DNA of 64,000 nt, from the NCBI RefSeq assembly GCF_002127325.2, contig NC_035448.2, positions 12,787,408-12,851,407 of the forward strand. Reading direction: 5' to 3'. A program made the position numbers and the translations under genes. Below, in pieces: positions 22,395 through 33,727 of this stretch. This DNA comes from Helianthus annuus (Eukaryota; Streptophyta; Magnoliopsida; Asterales; Asteraceae). Positions within the stretch are counted from its first letter, which is position 1. Each line of letters starts with the position of its first letter. The notes under the pieces were generated by a model. That model made no database searches. It saw only the letters and a list, made by a program, of their open reading frames with translations, and had not been told where the DNA came from.

Positions 22395-22697
22395 TCCGTT
22401 TTAGGGTTTCTTCATCACCTATAACAATGTCGATAAACGTTGATTGGAACACGCCGCTTAAATCTCAGTCATGTCTCATTGCATTATGACAATCATGACA
22501 AGGGTGCTGGTCTTTTCTCCGACTGTGCAAACTTGAAGAATCTCACCATAACACATTGTAGACTGGTGGGCTTGAATAGTTTTAATATATTTTATCTTAG
22601 ACTATCTAGTCTAACACTTGAAAATGGATATGATCGTGTCAAGATCTTTATCTATCATGTCATCGACCAACTGCTCGAAATCCCTTTCGTTTCCTAA
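22395..22697 (+). pseudogene. F-box/LRR (FBD-type) protein gene fragment
   Basis: The 85-residue ORF at 22440-22697 contains FSDCANLKNLTITHCRLVG, FNIFYLRLSSLTLENG and a following VKIFIYHV segment. NLKNLTL...C...(F/L)NI..L.LSSLTLENG is the leucine-rich-repeat style of plant F-box/LRR proteins. No F-box or FBD tail is present. The last 83 bp are tandemly duplicated (22611-22776). It is on the opposite strand to the PHD and PAZ-like fragments. Confidence 0.5.
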
Positions 22698-22850
22698 CAC
22701 TTGAAAATGGATATGATTGTGTCAAGATCTTTATCTATCATGTCATCAACCAACTGGTCGAAATTCCTTTCGTTTCTCGGGTTCGCATTCGAAGATCCTT
22801 GCATTGGACACAATACACCAAAAAATAAACTTAAAAAATTCAGTGCCTTG

Positions 22851-22882
22851 ATACGCATCATATAGGCCTATACAATGCGTAT
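22851..22882. repeat. Imperfect palindrome, copy 3
   Basis: A 32-bp version of the shared palindrome with two adjacent mismatched pairs in one arm (catca versus caatg). Confidence 0.8.
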
Positions 22883-22937
22883 TAAGCCAGCCGCCAGACA
22901 ACACCTGCACCTGTCAGTCTGCCAAGTCTTTTACTTT

Positions 22938-22979
22938 ATTCAATACGCATCGTATAGGCCTATACGATGCGTATTGAAT
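22938..22979. repeat. Perfect 42-bp palindrome, copy 4
   Basis: Longest copy: the core is extended by ATTC on the left and GAAT on the right, all paired. Confidence 0.9.
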
Positions 22980-23310
22980 TAGAAAAGTGTGCGGATAGAT
23001 GGGCCAGTGTGCCAATAGAATTCCCCTATTTGATTCCAACAACATTATTACGATTTGACGTCTAACATACCCTGTCATTATTTCATGAATACGATCAACC
23101 TACAAAAGATAATGGTGTTTAATTTCGCTGTAGACTTTGATGAGTCAAATTGGAGTGTCAACTTGTATATAATGTCGACAGATTTAGGAATTGCCTTTAA
23201 ACCTTTTTTTTGCAACTGTACCACGTACGTACATTAAGCTGGTACATGCATTGCAACTTAGTAACATACCTTCATAATAATTGAATTTTTTTAATTATAT
23301 ATGATAAGTA

Positions 23311-23745
23311 TGTTGATTATATCATAAGAACATGGGTGAAACATAAACCCTAATGATGTCAATTCAATCATAAACAATAAAATAAGACGTGTGTACCTGA
23401 TTAGCCAGTCGACGTCATGTTCGTCAGATTGGTCTGGTTCCCCTTTAGGATGTATCTTCTTGATGGTAGTACCGAGTTCTTTAGGGTTGAAGAACTCGTA
23501 GTAATGGAGAGAGAGGAGGGGCGATTTTTGAGTATGATGTTATGAATGTCTAACCCTAATCCCTCTCTAATAATCTCCTTATATACACCCAAGGGGAAAC
23601 CCAATTAGTTAATTAGGGTAATATGGCCCATCAACAATTACCAACTAATTTATTATAGGTTTAATATATTTTGATCCAAATAATATAAATGATTATAATG
23701 GCTACACAATTAAATATAAATATAATAATTATATTTAATCTTACA
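23311..23745 (-). repeat. 3' LTR of element C
   Basis: 435 bp, near-identical to 29281-29715. The short antisense ORF at 23401-23604 is repeated in the other LTR and is not a gene. Confidence 0.9.
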
Positions 23746-23755
23746 TTCTCCCATT
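23746..23755 (-). other. Polypurine tract of element C
   Basis: The minus strand reads AATGGGAGAA immediately before the 3' LTR. Confidence 0.65.
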
Positions 23756-26700
23756 TAGCCGAGTAATCATTTATCATGAGTATTAGATTAGTCTGATCAG
23801 AAGTTAATACTCATTTTAGCTTTAAACCAAGAACCGTAGCAGAGAAATACAGCCGTTGAATCATTACGCGACTCAGGACCCCCATTAGTCATACTACAGC
23901 CTCAATTTAAAACCTAACAGTTATGATCAAAATACAAACAAGCCCTTTAGCGTTTGATTTGTATTTATATTTGTCTATATGTCATTACACCGGCAGAACA
24001 TATGTTAGAGACATACAAAATCAAACTGATGAGGAAAATTAATTAATAGTTAGTCATTCATAGTACGATATGCAGTTGTACATAGTCATCAATATATCCG
24101 TGATTAGTATAAGCGCTTACATAATAGTTATGGGTGATAGACTTTTAGTTATAGGATCCTTAAGCATATCATGAATGCTTTCGACACAAAGATTTTGTTT
24201 CCTCAATTCGTTCATAAACGAATAATTAATTGTTTTTTCGAAATTTAATGCAGCACCTCTCGAACTGTTACTGTTCAAGGAGACATGGTAGCTGACTTTA
24301 TCACAATAAGTCTTCAATATATTAATTATATGGAGTTAATAAAGTTATGAGTCCACTGATAAATTTCTAACAACATTTAGTGACTATATTATGTCGTTAT
24401 AACTTAGGTTTTTTATTATCAGTTTATTATGACTCCTCCATGAGATAGGTTTTGTCTGCTGACATAAAGATATACCCGAAATTACATTTTTGTCATCTTT
24501 GAAAATTAAAAAGTTAAAGTAATCAACCGGTTTGAGTTCTCACTTCTTCTTTAAATTATAGCCTCTTGTTTCCTTTTAAAGATATTGTAATACTCTATTA
24601 GATGCTTCACGTTTATCTAGACATATATAGTGTGTTGCAATGTGAGTAATATCTAAACGAGTATAGACTTGAACTTACATAAGGCTTCTAATTAATGAAG
24701 CGTAAGTAAATAATCTCGTTTATCCTGTTATCCTCTAAATGAGAGCATAAATGTTTGTTACATATGTAAGGACCCATTTAATGTTAAACTTATGGAACGA
24801 TACTATTGTCCCATTAGGTCTATCTCGGTATGTTATGATATCTATTACATAAGAGATATCTCTGAGATCTATTATATCAAAGTTTGTGTTAACAATGCTT
24901 TGATTTATGTAACATATACCTGTCAAAAGAATATCATCTATATAGACAAGTTTAATTTAGTTGCTCCCACTCATCTTGAGGTAGGTACATTAATCCACTT
25001 GGTTGTTGATGAAAATAATTACGTTAAGATTTCATTACATTATGATGTTTGCATTAACCCATACATGGATTTTATTGGCTTACAAATAAAGTGTTCTTTA
25101 ACCTTCAGTTTGGAACTTTCAGGTTGTTTTATGAACATGTAAATATGTCAGCCAGTTCTTAGGGAAAGTTGTTTTAGTGTTCATTTAATGTAGCCTTAAA
25201 CTATTATAAGCTACTAGAACAGTGATGATCCTCAAAGAAATCTTTGATAATTTATCTCTTCCTAAGTATAACCTTTGACAATCAATCATGTTTCTTACTG
25301 TCTTAACGTTTATATATTAGGATTTGGTTTAGTTATGAACACTTTTAAGTAATTCAATCAAATCCTAAATGTTATATGAACACATAAAATCAGTTTTACT
25401 AGAAAACAGTTTTATTCCATTCAGAAGATTGATTGACACTAATGGCTTAATTAGAAGAAATAGGATCACTAAACTTTTCCAAAATCCATTTCAACTTCAA
25501 TTAGGGATGTTATGTAATCATCAAAGTTAGTAGGTTTTTAAACCTAGATGACCTTCTGAGTTGATTATTGGGTTTGTTAGAAGTTTCAGTTTTATGAATT
25601 AGCTCTTAGTTAGGTTGCTGTCATTTTCATTCTAAGTTTGTAAGAGTTGGTGCAATATGGTGTACAAGAGGTGTAATCGGAGTTAAATTCAGAGTGGAAT
25701 TTAATGACAATCTTCCCCCCCCCCCCCGCCTCTTGTATTCCTTGCAAGTCATGATAAGGACTTTGACTACTCCCACTGACCTTAGAAAACTTTAGGAACT
25801 CAGCATGCTTAGGGTCAATATTTTAACGACCAAACAAATTCTAATAGAGAAAACATATTAATGACGTTAGTCATTGTAGTTTCTCTTGTTGAGGATTATG
25901 TTAGTTTAGGTAAGAAATCTAAGTTTGCCCACAATTAAGCAACATTGAAACTTTTGTAAGAGTAGCATTAGATTTTAAGGAGACAAGTTATGATAGAACA
26001 GTGTCAAGATGGAGCAATGTCTTGTACAAGAGGTGTAAATTTAGGTAATGTAAAATTTTCACTCCCCACCTCTTGCAACTAGTGCAAGTTAATATTAAGA
26101 CACTTAATGCTCTCACTGATCTTTAATATCGCTAGAATGCTACAAGAGAAGTTTCAATTAGGTATGTGACGTGGGAACCTATCATATATATGTTAGACTT
26201 TACTTGATTTTCTTAATGTCCAGATGTCATAAGAAACTTAGGGACATATTTAATCGAAATCATGTTAAGCACATGTATGCATAAATTTCTTTAAGACCAT
26301 GGGCCATATGAGACTAATTTAGATACAAGCAAATAGTCTTTAATTGATAAATGAATTATGTCTGAATATTCCATTTTGGAATAAGTTCCACGAATGTTAA
26401 TGAAATATAACTTATGATGGACCCATACTTATTCCTTAAGCCAAGTAATATTTAGGGCTGTAACGTCATGATTTAAAATCACTTAGAATGAGAGTAGATA
26501 AAAAATCATCCTCATTAACCATGTCATGATTTCTCATGAATTTCGGTTATAATGGATGAAATTTATAAGTCTCGTTTTTATTTTATCAAATTCTCATTTG
26601 CATGATGACAAAATTTGTGAAAGTTTAAGGTATCATCTAGTTCCATCTTAGTAATGTATCTATCCAGATTTTAAAACAAATAATATGAGAGTTTAAGTAA

Positions 26701-28270
26701 GTGTGACTTTTTGTTGACCATGCAAACCTCACAACCTTCATAACATAGCTTAATTATGATACTATATTCTGATTAATCTTCAGAGTATGTAAGGTATCGA
26801 AAAGTTTTGTTAGAAGACTGCTTGTTATGGTTTTTATAGCCTTAACATTTAATTTTGTCACTAACTCTCATGTTAATTATTTGTTGAGTTCTGGTAAGGA
26901 AACGTTTACAACTAGAGTCAACTTATCATGTGTTAATAGGAATATTAAAAATTATCAGACTTAAATAGCATTAGTAAGTGACTACCTAATTAACTTATCC
27001 AACCGTTCTTTTGAATAATGGATAGTCTTGTTGCTTATGCCTAGTCTAATGGCATAATCATGTAGTGAGATTTTCCTTTGAAGAACATTAGAGTTGGGAT
27101 CTTGTACTTGTATTTTGACTATGGACCTTAGAACAATCCTCTTTTAAGGTTTTAGTGGTTGTAAGGTGAATAACATCTTATTTTCCAGTTTCAAACAATT
27201 TATTTCTATGTACATATGTTGCTTATCAACACACTCATTATACTTTGGTATTTTTGAGTGTTATAGTTGATTTATAAGGCATCAAATTGTACAAGTAAAA
27301 ATCTTAGTATGTAATGTACTGAAATTGTACTTATTTCCATGTGTAAGCCCTTAACTTTATGGGTCATGGCATTGTACATTATAATGTATTCACATATACC
27401 ACTTAACTTTATAGTTTAGAATTTTAAATGAAGGCATGCATCTTAGGAATTCTTGTTATTATTCCACAGATAATAGATTAGTCTTAGGAAAAACTTAATC
27501 TGGAATGACCTTTTAGTGATAGCATTTATGTTAGAGAGTTCTTGATTATCATGAGAGACATCATGTTTGATTTGTCCTATTCATCATGCTCTACTTTTCT
27601 TCTGTAGTAATCATTATCAGAAAAGAGCAGTAGGATTATCGTGTCTTAAGGGATAATCAAGTATTCAATTTAAGAGCTAATTCTTATAGAAACTTTAAGT
27701 AAAGCAAAAACATATTAGGTTTAGAAATTAGAGTGGATGAGATATTGATTTATAGAAGAAAATTACAGTGAGTAAAATTTATGGGTACTAAAAAAAATAA
27801 GGCTGACGAAATGACCATAAAAAATTAATGAAGGATCATTAATATAAGGATCATTACGTGAAGAGGTTGTGATATGTCTATTACTAACATCAAAATAATC
27901 AGCTTTGGCCAGAAGTGTAATCATTTAAGCATGTGTGCAAAGTAATTGTGACAAATCAGCTTTGGCCAGAAATGAGACAATCACTTTAGTTATGCACTTG
28001 TTAAGTATGCTAGACATAAATGAATTAAATCAGCTTTGGCCAGAAGTAAGACATTCACGTTTGTAATGCATAATTAACATAGCTTCTATAATACTTGAAC
28101 AATAAATAGATGCATCAAATCAGCTTTGGCCAGAAGTGATACATCAGAAGCTCATTCAAGTTAAGCCATTTTGGTTTTGTAAAACATTATTTGATCCTTA
28201 TTAATTATCTAATTACAAAACCAATTATTTAATAGCTAAATTTTAGTTCACATTAAACAACCTAAAATAA
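23756..28270 (-). pseudogene. Decayed copia pol of element C
   Basis: Two pieces are recognisable on the minus strand. ORF 24735-24926 contains FDIIDLRDISYVIDI, TYRDRPNGTIVSFHKF and WVL, matching the copia RT pattern FDMKDLG...LGI.I.RDR..G.I.LSQ..YI..VL. ORF 24117-24317 contains SIHDMLKDPITKSLSP, matching the (A)DPLTK.L motif at the end of copia RNase H. Everything else is fragmented by stops. The remains suggest a long-dead coding region in an element whose LTRs are young. Confidence 0.6.
27898..28141. repeat. Four spaced copies of atcagctttggccagaa
   Basis: Copies start at 27898, 27955, 28028 and 28119, separated by divergent AT-rich spacers. It is an internal repeat of element C. Confidence 0.8.
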
Positions 28271-28272
28271 TG

Positions 28273-28595
28273 AGGTTTCGAGTGAGATCTCGACTCAGTT
28301 ATGAGATCTCGAGTGAGGTCTCGAGTCAAGTCTTGAGTCAGGTCTCGACTGAGTTATGAGATCTCGAGTCAGTTATGAGGTCTCGAGTCGCAACCTTGGT
28401 CTCAAGTTGTAGCCTTATGGTCTCGAGTCGCAACCTTATGGTCTCGAGTTATAACCTTATGGTCTCGAGTTGTGAAGATTTAAGACCCTTAGTCGAAACC
28501 TCAGTGGTCTCGAGTCGAGACTGTTGTCCCGAGTCGTAAAGTTTTGAGAACCCCTATGATTTCGAGTCAAGACCTTGTGGTCTCGAGTCGACTGT
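28273..28595. repeat. TCTCGAGT-rich minisatellite
   Basis: About 20 occurrences of tctcgagt or close variants (tcgagtcg, tctcgact) in about 320 bp, with irregular unit length. It lies in the 5' part of element C, where gag would be expected. Confidence 0.8.
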
Positions 28596-29108
28596 TAACA
28601 GCTGTTATTGTGATAAGTTTGAATCAGCTAATTTTAAGGGATTTTGATCATAATTTCGAAATATCTCATGTGTATCTATCCAAGTTAATTATTCGAGTAC
28701 AAATTAAACTAATGTTTATTCGAAACTTGGAGATGAAGATACAGAATTTTAGGAAAGATAATCAAATCCTAATCAATCACAATATTAGGTGATATTGTAA
28801 AGAAAATTAATTAATATAATAATTAATTAAAAAATGAATGAATCACGATGATGGATACGATCCATTCCACTTAATTCAATTTTTTTTATTTTTTTTATTA
28901 TGTACATATTAAAATATAAATAAAATAAATCATCAATTATATGTGAACACGTAAAGCAATCCACTGCAATTCTAAATTCATGAATTGCAAACAAAACATT
29001 AATGATTAGTGAGAAACCATGTGACTCTGAGTGGGGTTTCGACGGCATGAATAACAAGAAAAATCATTAATTGGAATATTAAGATTAATGATTCATAACC
29101 TTAGTGAT

Positions 29109-29188
29109 TTTGATTTTCAACTGAATTGGCAGATCTATGATCGCATTTGATTTTCAACTGAATTGGCAGATCTATGATCGCAAAACAA
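29109..29188. repeat. Tandem duplication of about 39 bp
   Basis: gattttcaactgaattggc followed by agatctatgatcgca occurs twice in tandem, in the leader of element C between PBS and gag. Confidence 0.85.
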
Positions 29189-29266
29189 GGAAAAAACAGT
29201 CTTTATGTTTTAATTCCTATAATACAATTCATTGAATTCTTTGATTGAATTGATATAATCAACATA

Positions 29267-29278
29267 GCTCTGATACCA
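29267..29278 (-). other. Primer-binding site of element C (initiator Met-tRNA type)
   Basis: The minus strand reads TGGTATCAGAGC, two bases from the LTR at 29281. Confidence 0.85.
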
Positions 29279-29280
29279 CA

Positions 29281-29715
29281 TGTTGATTATATCATAAGAA
29301 CATGGGTGAAACATAAACCCTAATGATGTCAATTCAATCATAAACAATAAAATAAGACGTGTGTACCTGATTAGCCAGTCGACGTCATGTTCGTCAGATT
29401 GGTCTGGTTCCCCTTTAGGATGTATCTTCTTAATGGTAGTACCGAGTTCTTTAGGGTTGAAGAACTCGTAGTAATGGAGAGAGAGGAGGGGCGATTTTTG
29501 AGTATGATGTTATGAATGTCTAACCCTAATCCCTCTCTAATAATCTCCTTATATACACCAAAGGGGAAACCCAATTAGTTAATTAGGGTAATATGGCTCA
29601 TCAACAATTACCAACTAATTTATTATAGGTTTAATATATTTTGATCCAAATAATATAAATGATTATAATGGCTACACAATTAAATATAAATATAATAATT
29701 ATATTTAATCTTACA
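29281..29715 (-). repeat. 5' LTR of element C
   Basis: 435 bp, next to the PBS, followed by TSD aagta. Confidence 0.9.
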
Positions 29716-29837
29716 AAGTAAATATATTTTATAGCTAGTTTTATGTCTATTTGTAAAACTTTGTGTGATAAAAGGAGGCTCGGATACCTAATTGCAATCT
29801 TAATAATCATAATCAATTATGAATATATAGGAACTAG

Positions 29838-30190
29838 GTTATAACCCCGTGTATTATACGGGTTGAATAAATAAATTTTATATACTAAATAATAAAACAA
29901 TATATCTTTAAAAACCCCCTTTATTGCACGGGTTGAATAAATATAATTTTATATATTAAATAATAAAAAGTTATATCTATAAGAACCATATTGTACGGGT
30001 TGAATAAATGTAATTTTATATATCAAATAATAAAAAAAAGTTATATCTTTAAAACCACGTGTATTACATGGGTTAAATAAATGTAATATTGTTTACCAAA
30101 TAATAAAAAAAGTTATATCTTTGAAACCCTCGTGTATTACACGGCTTGAATAAAGATGATTTTATATACCAAAAAATAAGAAAATTATAT
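29838..30190 (-). repeat. Hairpin minisatellite, about five 70-bp units
   Basis: Each unit has a short inverted repeat around tgtattacacgggttg followed by aataaatgtaattttata and aaataataaaa. The same unit occurs in the opposite orientation at 30340-30726 and 32030-32383, and once near 46105-46160. Confidence 0.8.
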
Positions 30191-30339
30191 TTAAAAAAAC
30201 TAATGGGTATACTCGGTACACGATAGATATGGTGATTGCGGAGATAATTGTTGAAAAGAAAATACAGTGGTCAAACATGTTATTCAAGAAGCAAATAAGC
30301 AGCCATTTGAGTGATAAAATATAAATTATATTTAAAAAG

Positions 30340-30726
30340 CACGTAATAACATAGGTTTTTAAAGATATAATATTTTTTTCATTATTTGTTATATAAAATT
30401 AGATTTATTCAACCCGTACAAATAACAGAGGTTTTTTTTAAAATAATTTTTTTTATTATTTAATATATAAAATTACATTTCTTTCACCCATGAATACACA
30501 GAGTTTTTTTAAAATATAACTTTTTTTATTGTTTGGTGTATAAAATTACATTTATTCAACCCGCACAATAAACGATGTTCTTAAAAATATAACTTTTTAT
30601 TATTTAATATATAAAATTATATATACTCAACTCATGTAATAAATGGGGTTTTTAAAAATATATTATTTTTTTATTTAATATATAAAATTACAATTATTCA
30701 ACCCGTGTAATACACGACGTTCTAAC
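30340..30726 (+). repeat. Hairpin minisatellite, opposite orientation
   Basis: About five to six units of the 29838 repeat in reverse complement, ending at cgttctaacctag|t, a Helitron-like 3' end at 30730. Confidence 0.75.
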
Positions 30727-30734
30727 CTAGTTTT

Positions 30735-31020
30735 ATATATAAAGTAATATTGAAATTATATACAATTTGTTTAAAATTATGTAATAAAATAGATATAATA
30801 TTTTTTTAATAATGAAAATAAAATAAATAATATATGAATACAAAGTTTGATTTTAGTGATAAATAATTTGATTATTTAAAAATATCTTAAATTAACAATT
30901 TAAATTTAAGAATAATATTTTATTAGAAAAATAGAAGTATTCTATTCGACATTTAAAGTAGAATAAGATTTAATATTAATTTTTGTTTATTTGGTAATAG
31001 AAAAGAATAAGAGTAAATTT
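30735..31020. other. AT-rich DNA without recognisable features
   Basis: Very AT-rich and without an ORF; it separates two clusters of Helitron-like termini. Confidence 0.5.
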
Positions 31021-31025
31021 GTATA

Positions 31026-31265
31026 TCTAACTACTATAATAAAAGAAACCACTTTAGGGACAATTGTCATCATATTATGCCATCTCTTATAGATAATTAT
31101 CATTTTAATTTAATATATTCTAATTAATTATAGATAATCCTCCTACAAAATATTATTTAATTTAATATCTTATATTATAGATAACTCTCCTACTAAATAT
31201 TATTAGTTTAACATCTTATGAATAATTATTATTTAGTTTAATCTACTTCTCATTTATAATATTAT
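31026..31265 (+). repeat. Inverted-repeat arm paired with 32432-32725
   Basis: Starts tctaactactataataaaa and continues with modules (gacaattgtcatcatatta, tatagataattatc) that reappear in reverse complement at 32432-32725. The two arms would fold around about 1.2 kb. Confidence 0.6.
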
Positions 31266-31274
31266 TTATTTGAA

Positions 31275-32387
31275 TCTACCTATACTATATAATAAAAGAA
31301 ACCAATAAAATGACACATGTCATTCATTCAAGCCATCTATTTTTATAGATAACTAATATCAATTAAAAATAATTATAAAATTAAATTTAATATAAATTTA
31401 AATACTTTGTATAGGAGATAATATAATATTTTATAATATTTATAACTTTGTTATAGTTTCCTTCTTACCCCAAAACTTTATCAAATTTTAACTTTACCCT
31501 TTCTTAGCCCTTAAGTTCAGAAAATGCAATTTTTAACCACTTAACTTTTTATAAACTTTGTAAATGCCACTTTGACCCCCTCAAGAGTTTTTGCCTTGAC
31601 GATGTAAATTCGAGTTAGTCGGGTCGCGTATAATACCTTATGATTGTACGTATAAATTCGATTTACGTTACATTTTGATCCAATCGCAATGCAACTATAT
31701 GATATATTGAGTTCAATCGGATACGTCAAAACGTGCGTTTTCATATGGTTAACACATCACATAACGCTTGAACTAATCGTTTTGATATAAATTAATATAA
31801 TGTAAATGAGTTATTTATTTTATTAAATTAAAGTAGTTAAGGATAGAACCTATTTCAAAAATGTTTATAAGGGGTAAACAAAAATATTAATCAATGTTTA
31901 TTGGTTCTATACTTTTATTTCCGTGTTCAATTCTCAACTCAAATACAGTAATCACTATGTTTACGTGACATTTATAAAAACCATCACCGCAATCACCCCA
32001 TCCATCGTATATCGAGTATATCCGTTAGTTTTTTTTAAGATATTACTACACAAAATTACATTTATGCAACTCGTGTAATACACAGGGTTTTTAAAAAATA
32101 TAACTTTTTTTATTATGTAGTATACAAAATTAGATTTATTCAATCCATATAATACATAGGGTTTATAAATATATAACTTTATATTATTTGGTATATAAAA
32201 TTACATGTGCTCAACCTGTATAACATACGAGGTTCTTAAAAATGTAACTTTTTTATTATTTAATATATAAAATTAAATTTACTTAACCCCTACAATACAC
32301 GGGTTTCTCAAAGATATAACTTTTTTATTATTTAATATATAAAATTATATTTATTCAACCCGTGTAATACACGGGATTCTAACCTAG
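31275..32387 (+). mobile_element. Candidate short Helitron on the plus strand
   Basis: Begins TCTACCTATACTATATAATA (preceded by A). It ends with a perfect hairpin, cccgtgtaatacacggg, then attctaac and CTAG at 32384-32387, followed by T. It has no coding capacity: ORFs 31541-31744 and 31961-32143 are short and antisense. It contains about six hairpin units (32030-32383). It would be nested in the minus-strand candidate. Confidence 0.5.
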
Positions 32388-32984
32388 TTACAAATAAAAA
32401 GTATGTGTTTGTCATATGATATAGAAAATCAAATAAATAATATTATAAATGAGAAGTATATATTAAATTTAAATTAAATAATAATTATCTATAGTTAAGT
32501 AGAAGAGATTAAACAAAATAATATTTAGTAGAAGAGTTATCTATAATTATTTAGAAGAGATTAAATTAAATAATAATTATCCATAAGATATTAAATTAAA
32601 TAATATTTCGTAGGAGGGTTATCTGTAATTAATAAGAAGAGATTAAACTTAAATAATAATTATCTATAAGACATGGCCTAATATGATGACAAGTGTCCCG
32701 AAGTTGGTTTCTTTTATTATATAGTATAGATATAGATTTCCTACGTGTAAAATGAATTCACATTGCAGGGTAGCTACAACCAAGATTTCTCTTGATTTTT
32801 AAACAATCATCATTGATCACTAGTACACAAAAGAGATTTTTTAACCTTGTATAATATAGAGGCGCTTTCTTTCAGAAACGATATTATGTCAAGAACTGCG
32901 AAAATCGTATAATACATAAAGCGGTTTGTAGCCACCTACCAAACTCATTTCTCTCTCCCCGGTATTGCAAATATTGGAAATCAT

Positions 32985-33280
32985 AATGAGGTAGTGGTGG
33001 AGTGGTTGAGGAAATACTTGATGTTCCTTGTGACCCAGCTTCGACTCCCACTATCCCCACTATTTTCTGCGGCATCCAGGTGAATGACGAATACGGGTGG
33101 TGCTGGTTCGTCTTGGATGGGATGCGAGATTTTACTGATTATTCCACTGTTGTGTCTTCAGGCGGTTGGAGGTCGGGTTTCCGCACATCTGGGAGAGCTA
33201 AGGGGCCGGCGGCGGTCGAGTAGTCGACCTCGACCACAACGCCTGATGTCACGGTGGTTGGCACGTCGTTTCTTATGAAA
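32985..33280 (+). mobile_element. tRNA-derived SINE-like element
   Basis: TGGTGGAGTGG at about 32996 fits the RNA polymerase III A box (TRGYNNAGTGG). CTTCGACTCCCAC about 40 bases later resembles the B box (GGTTCGANNCC). A unique 3' body follows, reaching ggcacgtcgtttctt near 33270. The short ORFs here (33002-33223, 33084-33278) are incidental. I could not confirm flanking duplications. Confidence 0.5.
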
Positions 33281-33727
33281 ATAAATTATAAAATTCAAGA
33301 CATAAATTAACGTGTAAAAACAGAAAGGAATCAGAAATCACTCAAATTGGGAAAATTCCTTTAGTGACAAAATCAAAGCCGTTTTTTGTTTTGTTTTTTA
33401 GAGGCATTTTTGTTTTTCTTTTTTACTTTTAACTAGTTGATCTAGGTAAAAGTTTGCTAAGACTATGGGTATGGGGTTTGGGTTGGAGCGTGGGTTGGGG
33501 GAAAACGCCTAAGCCACCACTATGGGTGGGCTTGGGTTGGGGCGTGGCCCTTGGGGCTTGGGTTTCAAGCCGGGCGTGGGGCGGTCTTGACAAGCTGACA
33601 TGGCAGGCTGTGAAATGGCCAAACCAAACTAGTCGTTTGGCTAGCCGTTGGCCAACCACATTCAACCACATCTTCTATAATCATCTTCAATTCACATTTT
33701 TCTTCCATTTTTTACCACATTCAACCA

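Larger units (their letters stand above)
18868..23310. repeat. Composite block of repeated captured gene fragments
   Basis: Continuation of 1700-2645 after element A. Several modules recur in shuffled order: the PHD-type exon (3 copies here), a module encoding PMKQVSVYS (19130-19250, 20470-20600, 21120-21165), the gggccctattgtcgg and gatgtgattaag modules (21176-21296 and 21780-21895), and the tctggaactggagaaccg / cttgaattggagaaccg module (21380, 22094). Palindromes and a phased A-tract array are interspersed. This organisation is typical of a gene-capturing transposon (Helitron or Pack-MULE), but I could not identify its ends. Confidence 0.5.
23311..29715 (-). mobile_element. Element C: Ty1/copia retrotransposon with young LTRs and decayed interior
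   Basis: LTRs of 435 bp (23311-23745 and 29281-29715) start TGTTGATTAT and end TCTTACA. A perfect TSD, aagta, is present at 23306-23310 and 29716-29720. The Met-tRNA PBS (29267-29278) and PPT (23746-23755) give minus orientation. I count three substitutions between the LTRs. The 5.5-kb interior is AT-rich, with only fragments of copia pol and several internal minisatellites. Confidence 0.9.
29834..32730 (-). mobile_element. Candidate non-autonomous Helitron on the minus strand
   Basis: On the minus strand the candidate begins TCTATACTATATAATAAAAG at 32730, preceded by A. It ends with a hairpin (cccgtataatacacggg), about ten bases, then CTAG at 29834, followed by T. A 5' TC, 3' CTRR, a 3' subterminal hairpin and A/T flanks without TSD are Helitron hallmarks. 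No Rep/helicase coding is present. The region holds other termini of the same kind (plus-strand starts at 31026 and 31275; ends at 30730 and 32387), so pairing of ends is uncertain. Confidence 0.5.

Noticed and set aside
18868..23310. CRISPR-like or phage-type repeat array
   Set aside because: Repeats here are irregular gene-fragment modules in plant DNA; no regular repeat-spacer structure or associated genes.
28544..28792. 82-residue plus-strand ORF as a gene
   Set aside because: It starts in the TCTCGAGT minisatellite and runs into AT-rich decayed element DNA, with no family resemblance.
29834..30730. An 897-bp TIR transposon bounded by aactagg / cctagtt
   Set aside because: The ends look inverted, but each is a Helitron-type hairpin plus CTAG end and no TSD was found, so I treated them as separate Helitron-like termini.
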